From NCBI GenBank assembly GCA_965261195.1, contig OZ253455.1, positions 1,240,001-1,304,000 on the forward strand: a stretch of DNA of 64,000 nucleotides, written 5' to 3'. The position numbers and the translations under genes were made by a program. The notes below the pieces were generated by a model. It ran no database searches. It was not told the origin of the DNA and saw only the letters and a program-made list of their open reading frames with translations. Source of the stretch: Bin87 sp965261195 (GTDB taxonomy: Bacteria > Chloroflexota > Dehalococcoidia > Lucifugimonadales > UBA3495). Below, piece by piece: positions 26,287-33,557 of the stretch (position 1 is the stretch's first letter; each line of letters begins with the position of its first letter).

Positions 26287-26657
26287 GCCTGTCTCCCCAG
26301 GACATTGGCCGCATCGGGGAACGGTTGGCCCGCTCGCATCTGGAAGCGCAGGGTTACCGGATTGTGCAGGCGAACTACCGCTGCCGCTGGGGTGAGGTCG
26401 ATCTCATCGCGCGGGACGGTCTAACCTGGGTGTTCGTGGAGGTTCGCACCCGCCGCAGCGGACGGTTTGGTGAGCCGGAAGAATCCATAACTCCCGGCAA
26501 GGCGCAACGCCTCACGCTTACCGCTCAGGATTTCCTCGCTCAACAACCGACCGACGAGGCGGCCCTGGACTGGCGCATCGACCTGGTGGCAATCCGGCTG
26601 GCCGCCGGGCGGCGCGTGGAGAGTATCAGCCATCTGGAAAACGTGGTGGAGGGGTAG
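26283..26657 (+). CDS. yraN: YraN/UPF0102 family nuclease-like protein
   Basis: A 124-residue PD-(D/E)xK-fold protein. GRIGERLARSHLEAQGYRIV, WGEVDLIARDG (GExDLI) and FVEVRTRRSGRFG (ExR/K) are the family signature. GTG 26283-26285 overlaps the rnhB stop (GTGA), the usual rnhB-yraN coupling. Exact role unknown; some members show structure-specific nuclease activity. Confidence 0.88.
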   Translation: MSLSPQDIGRIGERLARSHLEAQGYRIVQANYRCRWGEVDLIARDGLTWVFVEVRTRRSGRFGEPEESITPGKAQRLTLTAQDFLAQQPTDEAALDWRIDLVAIRLAAGRRVESISHLENVVEG

Positions 26658-26671
26658 CCGGCAGTCGGTGC

Positions 26672-26677
26672 TATAAT
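26672..26677 (+). promoter_or_regulatory. Extended -10 promoter for the Uma2 gene
   Basis: TGCTATAAT with TATAAT at 26672-26677, 46 bp before ATG 26723 and just after the yraN stop. Confidence 0.5.
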
Positions 26678-26722
26678 TGCGCACCATCGCCACCGCATGA
26701 CTGCCGCGCCGCGAGGCCCGCC

Positions 26723-27427
26723 ATGAGCACCAAGCCCGCATCCACACCGCAGCCGGCTGGCAAAGGCCGGCGTCTGACCCCGCTTCCCGACCCGCCTGTG
26801 TCGCCCGATATGTTGGAGCAATTTCCTTACGTCAGCCGCGCCTATCTGGTTCTCGATGACCATTTTCTCCTGCGGCCCGACGTATTCGTCGGCAGTGAGG
26901 GCTACCTCTGTTACGACCTCCGCGAAATTCCCCGCGCCCCCAAACCTGACTGCATGGTTGCCCTGGGCGTGGCCATACCGCCGAAGGAGATTGCGGAGGC
27001 CAACGGCTACGCCATCAGCGAAATCGGTCAGCCTCCCGACTTCGTGCTGGAGGTAGCGTCAAAAAGCACCGGGCGGCGCGATTATATGGAAAAGCGGGAG
27101 ATTTACGCCGGGTACGGAGTAGCCGAATACTGGCGCTTCGACCACACCGGCGGACGCTACCACGATGCCGCGCTGGCCGGCGACCGGCTGGTCAACGGCA
27201 GGTACGAGCCAATCCCAGTGGACACCGGGGCCGACGGCATCATACGGGGACGCAGCGCCGCTTTGGGGCTGGAACTGCACTGGTACGACGGCCGGTTGCG
27301 CTTCTGGAATCCGGCAACGGGCGAATATCTGTCTGACCTGACCGAAGCTAAAGCCCAGCGCGATGCGGCCGAGGAACGGATACGGCAGCTAGAAAATGAA
27401 CTGCGCCGTTGGCAATCGGAAGGTTAG
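26723..27427 (+). CDS. Uma2-family putative endonuclease with coiled-coil tail
   Basis: A 234-residue protein of the Uma2/DUF820 type with a PD-(D/E)xK fold. APKPDCMVALG (D in the core), PDFVLEVASKSTGRRDYMEKREIYAGYGVAEYW (ExxSxST pattern) are visible. A heptad-rich tail (AKAQRDAAEERIRQLENELRR) ends the protein. Members are widespread and multicopy; their function is unsettled. A second, different Uma2 gene is at 46964. Confidence 0.85.
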   Translation: MSTKPASTPQPAGKGRRLTPLPDPPVSPDMLEQFPYVSRAYLVLDDHFLLRPDVFVGSEGYLCYDLREIPRAPKPDCMVALGVAIPPKEIAEANGYAISEIGQPPDFVLEVASKSTGRRDYMEKREIYAGYGVAEYWRFDHTGGRYHDAALAGDRLVNGRYEPIPVDTGADGIIRGRSAALGLELHWYDGRLRFWNPATGEYLSDLTEAKAQRDAAEERIRQLENELRRWQSEG

Positions 27428-27458
27428 CCCGCCAAAATATAATGACGTGAGGCGTACT

Positions 27459-27671
27459 ATGACAGACAATCCCCAGCCATTCGGCTTCCGTCCTCGACTT
27501 ACCAGGCTGCCCGCCCCGTTTGAGTTCGAGCGTGAGTTGCGTGAAGCCGCCGAGGCTGAGCGTGATGATGCCATCTCTCAACGCGACGCCGAGCGGGCTG
27601 CCCGTCTGGCTGCCGAGGAACGTATACGCCAGCTGGAAGCCGAGCTCCGCCGCCGGCAATCGGAAAGTTAG
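27459..27671 (+). CDS. Small coiled-coil protein repeating the Uma2 tail
   Basis: A 70-residue protein whose C-terminus (AAEERIRQLEAELRRRQSES) nearly repeats the tail of the preceding Uma2 protein (AAEERIRQLENELRRWQSEG). TATAAT at 27438-27443 and GTGAGG before ATG 27459 could let it be expressed. It has no nuclease core, so it is either a remnant of a duplicated Uma2 gene or a free coiled-coil partner. Confidence 0.5.
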   Translation: MTDNPQPFGFRPRLTRLPAPFEFERELREAAEAERDDAISQRDAERAARLAAEERIRQLEAELRRRQSES

Positions 27672-27775
27672 ACCGGCCCACAGCGGCGGTTGACTGTACC
27701 TGCGGCGGATACTAGACTAATCAGGCCCACGTTGATACCCGTTGCGACGGCAAAATTGACGCCAGCCACCACGTT

Positions 27776-28306
27776 ATGCCTGTTGACCTGACTGAACACA
27801 TTCGCAATGTACCCGACTTCCCGGCGCCCGGGGTGCAGTTCAAGGACATTACGTCGTTGCTGCTGTCGCCGGTCGCCTTCGGGGACACCATTGATCGCAT
27901 GGTGGCTGGCGCGAAGGGCAGAAATATTGACTGCCTGGCCGCCGTCGATTCACGCGGGTTCCTGTTCGCGGCGCCGATGGCGGTGCAAATGGGCTTGCCG
28001 CTGGCGTTAATTCGTAAGGCGGGCAAACTGCCTGGTGAGACGCTGGAGTTCGATTACAGCCTGGAATACGGCCAGAACACGCTGGAAATACACGCTGGGG
28101 ACATCACCCCCGGCGCCCGTGTGCTGATTATCGACGACCTGCTGGCCACCGGCGGCAGCCTGCAAGCGGCGGCCAGACTGATTGAACAGGCCGGTGGCGC
28201 GGTAGCCGCCATCGGTGTAGTTATTGAACTCATCGGATTGGGCGGCCGCGACACGCTGTCCGAGTACAATCTTTATTCCCTGGTAACTTTTGAAGTTGAC
28301 GAGTGA
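27776..28306 (+). CDS. apt: Adenine phosphoribosyltransferase
   Basis: Salvages adenine to AMP using PRPP. VDLTEHIRNVPDFPAPGVQFKDIT-type N-terminus, DSRGFLFAAPMA, RKAGKLPG and the PRPP loop VLIIDDLLATGGS (near residue 121) are all present. 176 residues is normal. It is followed after about 50 bp by a metallo-hydrolase on the same strand. Confidence 0.93.
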   Translation: MPVDLTEHIRNVPDFPAPGVQFKDITSLLLSPVAFGDTIDRMVAGAKGRNIDCLAAVDSRGFLFAAPMAVQMGLPLALIRKAGKLPGETLEFDYSLEYGQNTLEIHAGDITPGARVLIIDDLLATGGSLQAAARLIEQAGGAVAAIGVVIELIGLGGRDTLSEYNLYSLVTFEVDE

Positions 28307-28359
28307 AGTCGACTAGTAGCCCTAACCCCACAAGCAGTGCATTCAGGAGGAAAACTGGA

Positions 28360-29232
28360 ATGGCAGACCGAGCAACCATTGGCAATGTTGAAGTAACCGC
28401 CGTTATCGATATGGTTCCCCCGTCGCGGGAACCTTCGGCCATGTTCCCTGACGTGCCGGCCGACGCCTGGGCTGCGCATCAGGATTCCCTGGAGGACGGC
28501 CAACTGCAACTCTACTACGGCGTTTTCCTGCTCAAGAGCATGGACGACGTGATCCTGGTGGACACCGGCATGGGCCCGGGCCCGCATCCTGACCGCGGCA
28601 ATGTTACGGGCAACCTGTATGAGGAACTGCGGCCGCACCTGGAGTCCAGCGTAGGGGTTAATAACACGAACGTCGGCCCCAGCGATTCGGTTAACTACGT
28701 TATTCATACGCATTTGCACGGCGATCATGTGGGCTGGAACCTCCGCTACTCCGGTGGTATGCCGGCTCCCAACTTCCGGCGCGCCCGCTACATCATGTCC
28801 CGCCCCGACTATGACTGGTTCACCTCTGAGGAAGGCCGCCGGAATTATCCTTACATCGACCGGCAGGTCATGCCCCTGCGCCGCCTGCGGTTGCAGCAGA
28901 TTCTGGAAGAGCCCGAATTCGTGGTCAACGATGAAATCTCCATCGGCCCGGCGCCCGGTCATACGCCCGGTCATCAGGTGGTGCTGATCAACTCCAACGG
29001 CCAGCGGGGCGTCGTCATGGGCGACGTGCTGCACACCATCGCCCAAATTTCTGAACCAACCTGGTGCGCCGGCGTTGATACTGACAAAGAGCAATCCGCG
29101 GCTTCCCGCACGCGCCTGCTGGATGCCGCCGAGGAAGGCGACTGGACCATTTGCGCCGGCCACTTCCCGCCGGGCCAGCAAATCGGCAAGATCGCTCGCG
29201 TGGACGGCAAACGCGTCTGGCAATCCCTGTAA
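28360..29232 (+). CDS. MBL-fold metallo-hydrolase
   Basis: A 290-residue metallo-beta-lactamase-fold hydrolase. THLHGDHVGWN supplies HxHxDH; DTGMGPGPH precedes it, and GHTPGHQVV and CAGHFPPG give the further metal ligands. AGGAGG lies 9 nt before ATG 28360. It resembles the lactonase/quorum-quenching-like branch in outline, but the substrate is unknown. Confidence 0.85.
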   Translation: MADRATIGNVEVTAVIDMVPPSREPSAMFPDVPADAWAAHQDSLEDGQLQLYYGVFLLKSMDDVILVDTGMGPGPHPDRGNVTGNLYEELRPHLESSVGVNNTNVGPSDSVNYVIHTHLHGDHVGWNLRYSGGMPAPNFRRARYIMSRPDYDWFTSEEGRRNYPYIDRQVMPLRRLRLQQILEEPEFVVNDEISIGPAPGHTPGHQVVLINSNGQRGVVMGDVLHTIAQISEPTWCAGVDTDKEQSAASRTRLLDAAEEGDWTICAGHFPPGQQIGKIARVDGKRVWQSL

Positions 29233-29277
29233 TCATCAGGGACGTAAAACATTCTATCTATGCCGGCACTGTCCGCA

Positions 29278-29310
29278 ACGTAGGGGCGGGTTTCAAATCG
29301 GCCCCTACGT
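29278..29310. repeat. ACGTAGGGGC...GCCCCTACGT hairpin repeat
   Basis: A perfect 10-bp stem around a 13-nt loop after the MBL-fold gene. The same GTAGGGGC core is at 6817-6843. It may end transcription, but there is no T-run. Confidence 0.7.
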
Positions 29311-29353
29311 GTGACAGAGTTCATCAAAGCAAACCACGTACTATCTGAGTGCT

Positions 29354-30112
29354 ATGAGCCAACTCCTCAACCTTCTGGAACGTATTGAGCAGGGAACCGG
29401 GCCCTCGCTGGGGTTTGGGTCGAGCCAGGCTTCCCGTCTGCCCGGCCTGGCGCTGATTGGGCGCTGCTCCGGAGACCTGGATGCGGCGTTGGCAGCGGCC
29501 CGCGACTCTGCCGACGCAGTGGTCATCGTGACATCCGGATTGACGCCGGACGACTTGCCGAACCGCGACGGCCTCATCTGGGGTGTGGGGGGTGTTCCCC
29601 TGGAACCAGGCGCCATCGCGATGTGGCGGGACGCCGGCGCCGATTTCGCCGTTTCGCCGCTGGCCGGCGCGCAGGTGGATGCCATCAACATCGGACAGAA
29701 CGATATGCTGCACGGCGTTCGCATCCCCGACGATGTGGACGATGACACCTGGCGCATTCTGGCCGGCATTCCGATTCAGGCGCTGATCTCGGACAATTCC
29801 GATTTGACCGGTCCGTGGGAGTTGACGCGGCTGGGTCGCGTGGCCGGTTGCGCCCGCCGGACCGACAAGCACCTGATCGTTCGCGTCGGCGTTGCGCCCA
29901 CCGCCAACGAGCTGTTGGCCCTGAAACAGGCCGGCGCCGTTGCCCTGGTGGTGGAAGCCAACACGCTGGGAAACGACGGTATGGCCGCCCTCAAAGCCGA
30001 TCTCCTGGCCCTGCAACGCCCGCAGCCGGCCACCCGGCGGCGCGGTTCCCCTCTGCCTGGAACCGATCTGCCCGGAACCGAGCGCGATGGCCCGGCGTCT
30101 CCAACGATTTAG
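29354..30112 (+). CDS. Conserved-looking hypothetical, possible TIM-barrel protein
   Basis: A 252-residue soluble protein with alternating strand and helix pattern (ALIGRCS, AVVIVTSGLT, GADFAVSPLAG, IQALISDN, LIVRVGVAPT, AVALVVEA), suggesting a TIM barrel. The spacing of short hydrophobic strands every ~25-30 residues fits. No catalytic motif is recognised and I cannot name a family. It is 39 bp upstream of a site-2 protease gene on the same strand, so a shared transcript is likely. Confidence 0.6.
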   Translation: MSQLLNLLERIEQGTGPSLGFGSSQASRLPGLALIGRCSGDLDAALAAARDSADAVVIVTSGLTPDDLPNRDGLIWGVGGVPLEPGAIAMWRDAGADFAVSPLAGAQVDAINIGQNDMLHGVRIPDDVDDDTWRILAGIPIQALISDNSDLTGPWELTRLGRVAGCARRTDKHLIVRVGVAPTANELLALKQAGAVALVVEANTLGNDGMAALKADLLALQRPQPATRRRGSPLPGTDLPGTERDGPASPTI

Positions 30113-30151
30113 CGCACCGGCTCCCCACCTGCCGGCTTCCGCCGAGGCAAT

Positions 30152-30859
30152 GTGATTCTGCAAAGCCTCGACCTGCTCGAGCGCAGCCCCGCAATCTTCG
30201 CGCTGGTGATCGGTATGGGGCTGATGGGTCTCATTATCGGCTTCACTGTCCATGAATTCAGCCACGCCCTGGCAGCGCACGGCGAAGGGGATCCCACGGC
30301 CCGGCAGATGGGTCGCCTCACCTTCAATCCCATCAAGCATATCGACTGGTTTGGGTTCGCTCTGCTGATGGTGGTTGGCTTTGGTTGGGCCAAGCCGGTG
30401 CAGGTTAACCCGTTGAACCTCCGCCACGGCCGGCTGGGGATGTCGTGGGTTGCGGTGGTTGGCCCGTTGTCCAACATCATCCTGGCGTTCCTGTTGGGGC
30501 TGTTGTTCCGCTTTGACTTGCTTAACCCCGGATTTAGCCTGTCGTCGCCGGAGAGCATCCTGGCCTTTGCGGTTAGCCTGGTTATCCTCTACAACCTGGT
30601 GCTGGGCATCTTCAACCTTATCCCGCTGCCTCCGCTGGACGGCAGTAAGGTCCTGGGCGGGCTGTTGCCCCGTGCCCTGTACGATCCGTACCTGCAATTT
30701 GAGCGTTACGGATGGCTGATCCTGATCGGTTTGGTACTAGGCAACCTGTTACTCAGCCGGTTAATCGGGTTGAATATCCTCAGCAACATCCTGTTCCCTC
30801 CGTTGTCATTCCTGTTTGGACTGGCCGTTGGCCCAGACGTGGCCAGAACCTTCTTCTGA
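30152..30859 (+). CDS. Site-2 protease family (M50) membrane metalloprotease
   Basis: A 235-residue integral membrane zinc protease. FTVHEFSHALAAH contains HExxH in the first membrane helix, and NLIPLPPLDGSKVL contains the LDG motif with the third zinc ligand. Four to five hydrophobic segments fit the short S2P group. GTG 30152 has GAGG about 6 nt upstream. It is followed by a paralogue with the active site lost (30990-31685). Substrate unknown. Confidence 0.87.
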   Translation: MILQSLDLLERSPAIFALVIGMGLMGLIIGFTVHEFSHALAAHGEGDPTARQMGRLTFNPIKHIDWFGFALLMVVGFGWAKPVQVNPLNLRHGRLGMSWVAVVGPLSNIILAFLLGLLFRFDLLNPGFSLSSPESILAFAVSLVILYNLVLGIFNLIPLPPLDGSKVLGGLLPRALYDPYLQFERYGWLILIGLVLGNLLLSRLIGLNILSNILFPPLSFLFGLAVGPDVARTFF

Positions 30860-30989
30860 CTTCCCTGAACCCAATCAGCGCCGTAAAGCGGCGGTTGGCT
30901 ATGCCTGACGACGCGGCCAAAATCCCGAAAACCGGATGTGCTGACGGGCACCCCGCCGCGGTGGTCCGGACGTAAAATAGGCAACCGCC

Positions 30990-31685
30990 ATGCTCATCTC
31001 ATCCGTCAACCTGCTGCCCGACGAAATCGGTATATTCCTTCGCCTGGCTGTGCTCTGCGCCCTGTCCGCCCTTGTTGCCGTTGTGGTGCACGGATGGTTT
31101 CAGGCGCTGGTGGCTACGGCGCTCGGCGACCCGGCGCCGCGGGCTCAGGGCCGGCTGCTGGGCAATCCCCTGCGACACGTTGACCCGGCGGGCGCGATCC
31201 TGGCCGCGGTATCCGGCTTCGGGTGGGGACGACCAATGCCCGGCCCGCCCGACCGACACGGACGCTGGCCATCGGTCGCGATTGCCGCCGCTGGCCCGGT
31301 TGGGAACCTGACCATGGCGTTCCTGCTGGCCGCGCCGATCAAGGCCGGGCTGCTGTCTTGGGCCGCGCCGTCGCCCGACAGCCTGACCCTAGTGATGACC
31401 GGTGGGTTGCGTTCCGGCATCTCGGACGTGGTGGGGCTGCTGGTGGTGTACAACCTGATGCTGGCGGCGTTCCAGATATTGCCGCTGGCGCCACTGGCCG
31501 GCTACCGCGCGCTGGTGGCCTTGCTGCCGGAGTCAGCCAACGAAACTCACCAGAAGTTTCAGCGTTTCGCTCCCCTGTTGCTGGTGGTTCTGATCGCGTC
31601 CGACTATGTGCTCCGGCCCGGTATTCTGTGGTCAACCATTCTCCAGATGGCGCAGTGGCTCGGCGGGTTGGCTACCGGATACTAA
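30990..31685 (+). CDS. Inactive site-2 protease (M50) paralogue
   Basis: A 231-residue membrane protein with the same layout as its neighbour: VVVHGWFQALVA aligns with HEFSHALAA, GFGWGRPMP with GFGWAKPVQ, AAAGPVGNLTMAF with VVGPLSNIILAF, and ILPLAPLAGYRAL with LIPLPPLDGSKVL. The catalytic Glu and second His of HExxH and the Asp of LDG are all replaced (HGWFQ, LAG). The frame is fully open, so the protein is kept; it may act as a pseudoprotease partner. Confidence 0.82.
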   Translation: MLISSVNLLPDEIGIFLRLAVLCALSALVAVVVHGWFQALVATALGDPAPRAQGRLLGNPLRHVDPAGAILAAVSGFGWGRPMPGPPDRHGRWPSVAIAAAGPVGNLTMAFLLAAPIKAGLLSWAAPSPDSLTLVMTGGLRSGISDVVGLLVVYNLMLAAFQILPLAPLAGYRALVALLPESANETHQKFQRFAPLLLVVLIASDYVLRPGILWSTILQMAQWLGGLATGY

Positions 31686-31698
31686 CCGGCCTTGCGTC

Positions 31699-32496
31699 CT
31701 ATCCGGTCGGCCCGAACCGTTCGGTGTGGATGGACAGCTCGGGTACGCCCACCGCCAGCAGCGCATCGGCGGCTGCCTCCACAAATCCGGTGGGGCCGCA
31801 GGCATAGCACAGCGGGAACGCGCCGTCGCCACTCATCAGGCGCAGTTCAGCGAGGCAATCGGACAGCATCGGAGCGTCCACCCGCCGCGCGTATCCAGCC
31901 CAATCCGCTGGCTGCTGGCGGGTGAGGGAATACCGAACCGCCACGTTAGCGGTGTGTTCAGACCAGGTGTCCAGCCAATGGCGGTAAATAACGTCATCGA
32001 GGGCGCGCGATGAATACAGCAAGAGGGCAGGCAGGTCGGGCGCAACCGTTTCGCGGTGCGCTAGTATCGAACGCAGCGGTACGATGCCGGAGCCGCCGGC
32101 CAAGAGCAGCAGCGGCCCCCCCATATCGGGAGACCAGGTGAACGGCCCGCCGATGGGGCCACGTACTTCCAGCACATCCCCAGCCTGCACGACCTCGTGA
32201 AAGTAGGGCGACACCTCGCCGTCGGAGATAAGCTCGACGGTGAGGTCGATAGTGTCAGCCGTGTCCGGCACGCCGAGCGGTGGCGCCGACGCCAGCGAGT
32301 AGGAGCGTTGCGCCTGATACCCGTCGGGCGCGGTGAGCCGCACATCGTAGTGCTGGCCGGCGCGAAAAGGACGGGGGTCAGTCAGGCGCAGCGTAAAGGT
32401 CCTGGCCCGGTACGACTCGACAGTGACCCGCTCCACGATGGCGCTTTGCCAGGGCGTGGCGGCGGCGGACGGCGGCGGTGCGCTGGAATCAGGCAC
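31699..32496 (-). CDS. FAD/NAD-binding oxidoreductase (ferredoxin reductase-like)
   Basis: A 265-residue flavoprotein reductase without an iron-sulfur domain. RAGQHYDVRL, QRSYSLASAPP (FAD-binding RxYS), GPIGGPFTW, LLLLAGGSGIVPLRSIL (NAD-binding) and CYACGPTGFVEAA are visible. GTG start at 32494-32496. It follows the Moco oxidoreductase gene by 52 bp on the same strand, and such pairs are expected to pass electrons between NAD(P)H, flavin and the molybdenum centre. Confidence 0.87.
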   Translation of the reverse strand: MPDSSAPPPSAAATPWQSAIVERVTVESYRARTFTLRLTDPRPFRAGQHYDVRLTAPDGYQAQRSYSLASAPPLGVPDTADTIDLTVELISDGEVSPYFHEVVQAGDVLEVRGPIGGPFTWSPDMGGPLLLLAGGSGIVPLRSILAHRETVAPDLPALLLYSSRALDDVIYRHWLDTWSEHTANVAVRYSLTRQQPADWAGYARRVDAPMLSDCLAELRLMSGDGAFPLCYACGPTGFVEAAADALLAVGVPELSIHTERFGPTG

Positions 32497-32548
32497 GGTT
32501 CGGGCGCATTAGCGAAGCCTGGTCGGGAACGAAGCCTGGTCGAGGATG

Positions 32549-33154
32549 CTAGTCGCCCCAGTAGCGCTGCTCTTTCCACGGGTCGCCGTACATATGATAG
32601 CCGTACTGCTCCCAGAAGCCGGGACGGTCGTCGTCCATAAAGCGGATGCCCTGCAACCACTTGGCCGACTTCCAGAAGTACAAGTGGGGCACGACCAGAC
32701 GGGCCGGCCCGCCGTGCTCCGGCTCGATGGGTTTGCCGTCGAACTCGAAAGCCACGAAGCCGCGACCTTGCAGCACGTCCCAGGTGGGCAGGTTGGTGGT
32801 GTAGCCGCCATAGGAATAGGCCATGATGTAGGCCGGCACGTCGGATACGCCAGCGGCCGCCAGCAGGTCGTCGATGGTTACGCCCTTCCAGGTGGTATCC
32901 AGCTTGCTCCACTTGGTAACGCAGTGGATGTCGGTGTGAATCTCGGTTTCGGGCAGGGAGCGGAACTCTTCCCAACTCCACCGGGCCAACTCCTGTCCAT
33001 CGGCGCCCACCAGAGAGAACGCCCACTTATCCAGAGGCACACGTTGCGTTGGCCCGGCGGTCAGCACCGGGAACCCGCGTTCCAGATATTGGCCGGGCGG
33101 GATGGGACGAGGCGGTGTCTCACGGCGGCGTCCGAAAAAACCTCGGGTGGTCAT
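32549..33154 (-). CDS. Molybdopterin-dependent oxidoreductase (sulfite oxidase/YedY-like)
   Basis: A 201-residue single-domain Moco protein. TDIHCVTKWS contains the molybdenum-ligating cysteine, with WKGVTIDDLL, YGGYTTNLP and EHGGPARLVVPHLYFWKSAKW typical of the family. No signal peptide is seen, so it is probably cytoplasmic. ATG 33152-33154 is used; the longer frame to 33205 adds a Cys-rich tail unlike the family. Likely operon with the FAD reductase. Confidence 0.87.
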   Translation of the reverse strand: MTTRGFFGRRRETPPRPIPPGQYLERGFPVLTAGPTQRVPLDKWAFSLVGADGQELARWSWEEFRSLPETEIHTDIHCVTKWSKLDTTWKGVTIDDLLAAAGVSDVPAYIMAYSYGGYTTNLPTWDVLQGRGFVAFEFDGKPIEPEHGGPARLVVPHLYFWKSAKWLQGIRFMDDDRPGFWEQYGYHMYGDPWKEQRYWGD

Positions 33155-33211
33155 CGGCAGGAACTCCTCATCTACATCTACACAAGTGCATAATCGACAC
33201 GACAAAACTGG

Positions 33212-33298
33212 CGGAGAGGGCGGGATTCGAACCCGCGAGAGGTGTTACCCCCTACGCGATTTCCAGTCGCGCCCATTCGTCCACTCTGGCACCTCTCC
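33212..33298 (-). tRNA. tRNA-Ser(GGA)
   Basis: Read on the minus strand the gene begins GGAGAGGTGCCAGAGTGG and ends with the complementary CCTCTCC plus discriminator G. The anticodon arm GCGACTGGAAATCGC gives loop CTGGAAA with anticodon GGA. A long variable arm (TAGGGGGTAACACCTCT) and GGTTCGAATCC T-arm are typical of tRNA-Ser. CCA is not encoded. Confidence 0.95.
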
Positions 33299-33360
33299 GC
33301 AAGAAGGCCGTTTTTGGAGCGGGCCGCTGGGGCCGCTACGTTTGGGCAGGCAACATTATA

Positions 33361-33412
33361 GCACGCCCCCGATAGCACGCCCCCGATAGCACGCCCCCGA
33401 TAGCACGCCCCT
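33361..33412 (+). repeat. 14-bp tandem repeat (GCACGCCCCCGATA x3.7)
   Basis: Copies start at 33361, 33375, 33389 and 33403. The last partial copy is also the insertion target of the adjacent MITE. Confidence 0.9.
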
Positions 33413-33413
33413 G

Positions 33414-33526
33414 GTAACTGTTCACGTTTGAGGGGACGGGTCGGCTTGCAAAGCAAATTCCGTGCTTGGCCACCCGTCCACAACCAGTCGGAAAAGCCGA
33501 AGATCCCCTCAAGTCTGAACAGTTAC
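33414..33526 (+). mobile_element. 113-bp MITE (IS66-like ends), copy 2
   Basis: Identical over its full length to the reverse complement of 11667-11779. CGCCCCTG is duplicated at 33406-33413 and 33527-33534. No coding capacity. It lies between tRNA-Ser and the 3' end of the DUF3179 gene. Confidence 0.93.
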
Positions 33527-33557
33527 CGCCCCTGGGGATGGTCGGCCCGGAGCCTGC

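Noticed and set aside
33361..33412. Possible CRISPR array (also 8944-9018 and 49550-49588)
   Set aside because: Units of 13-15 bp follow each other directly without spacers.
33178..33483. Minus-strand frame over tRNA-Ser and the MITE
   Set aside because: It is composed of tRNA, tandem repeat and MITE sequence.
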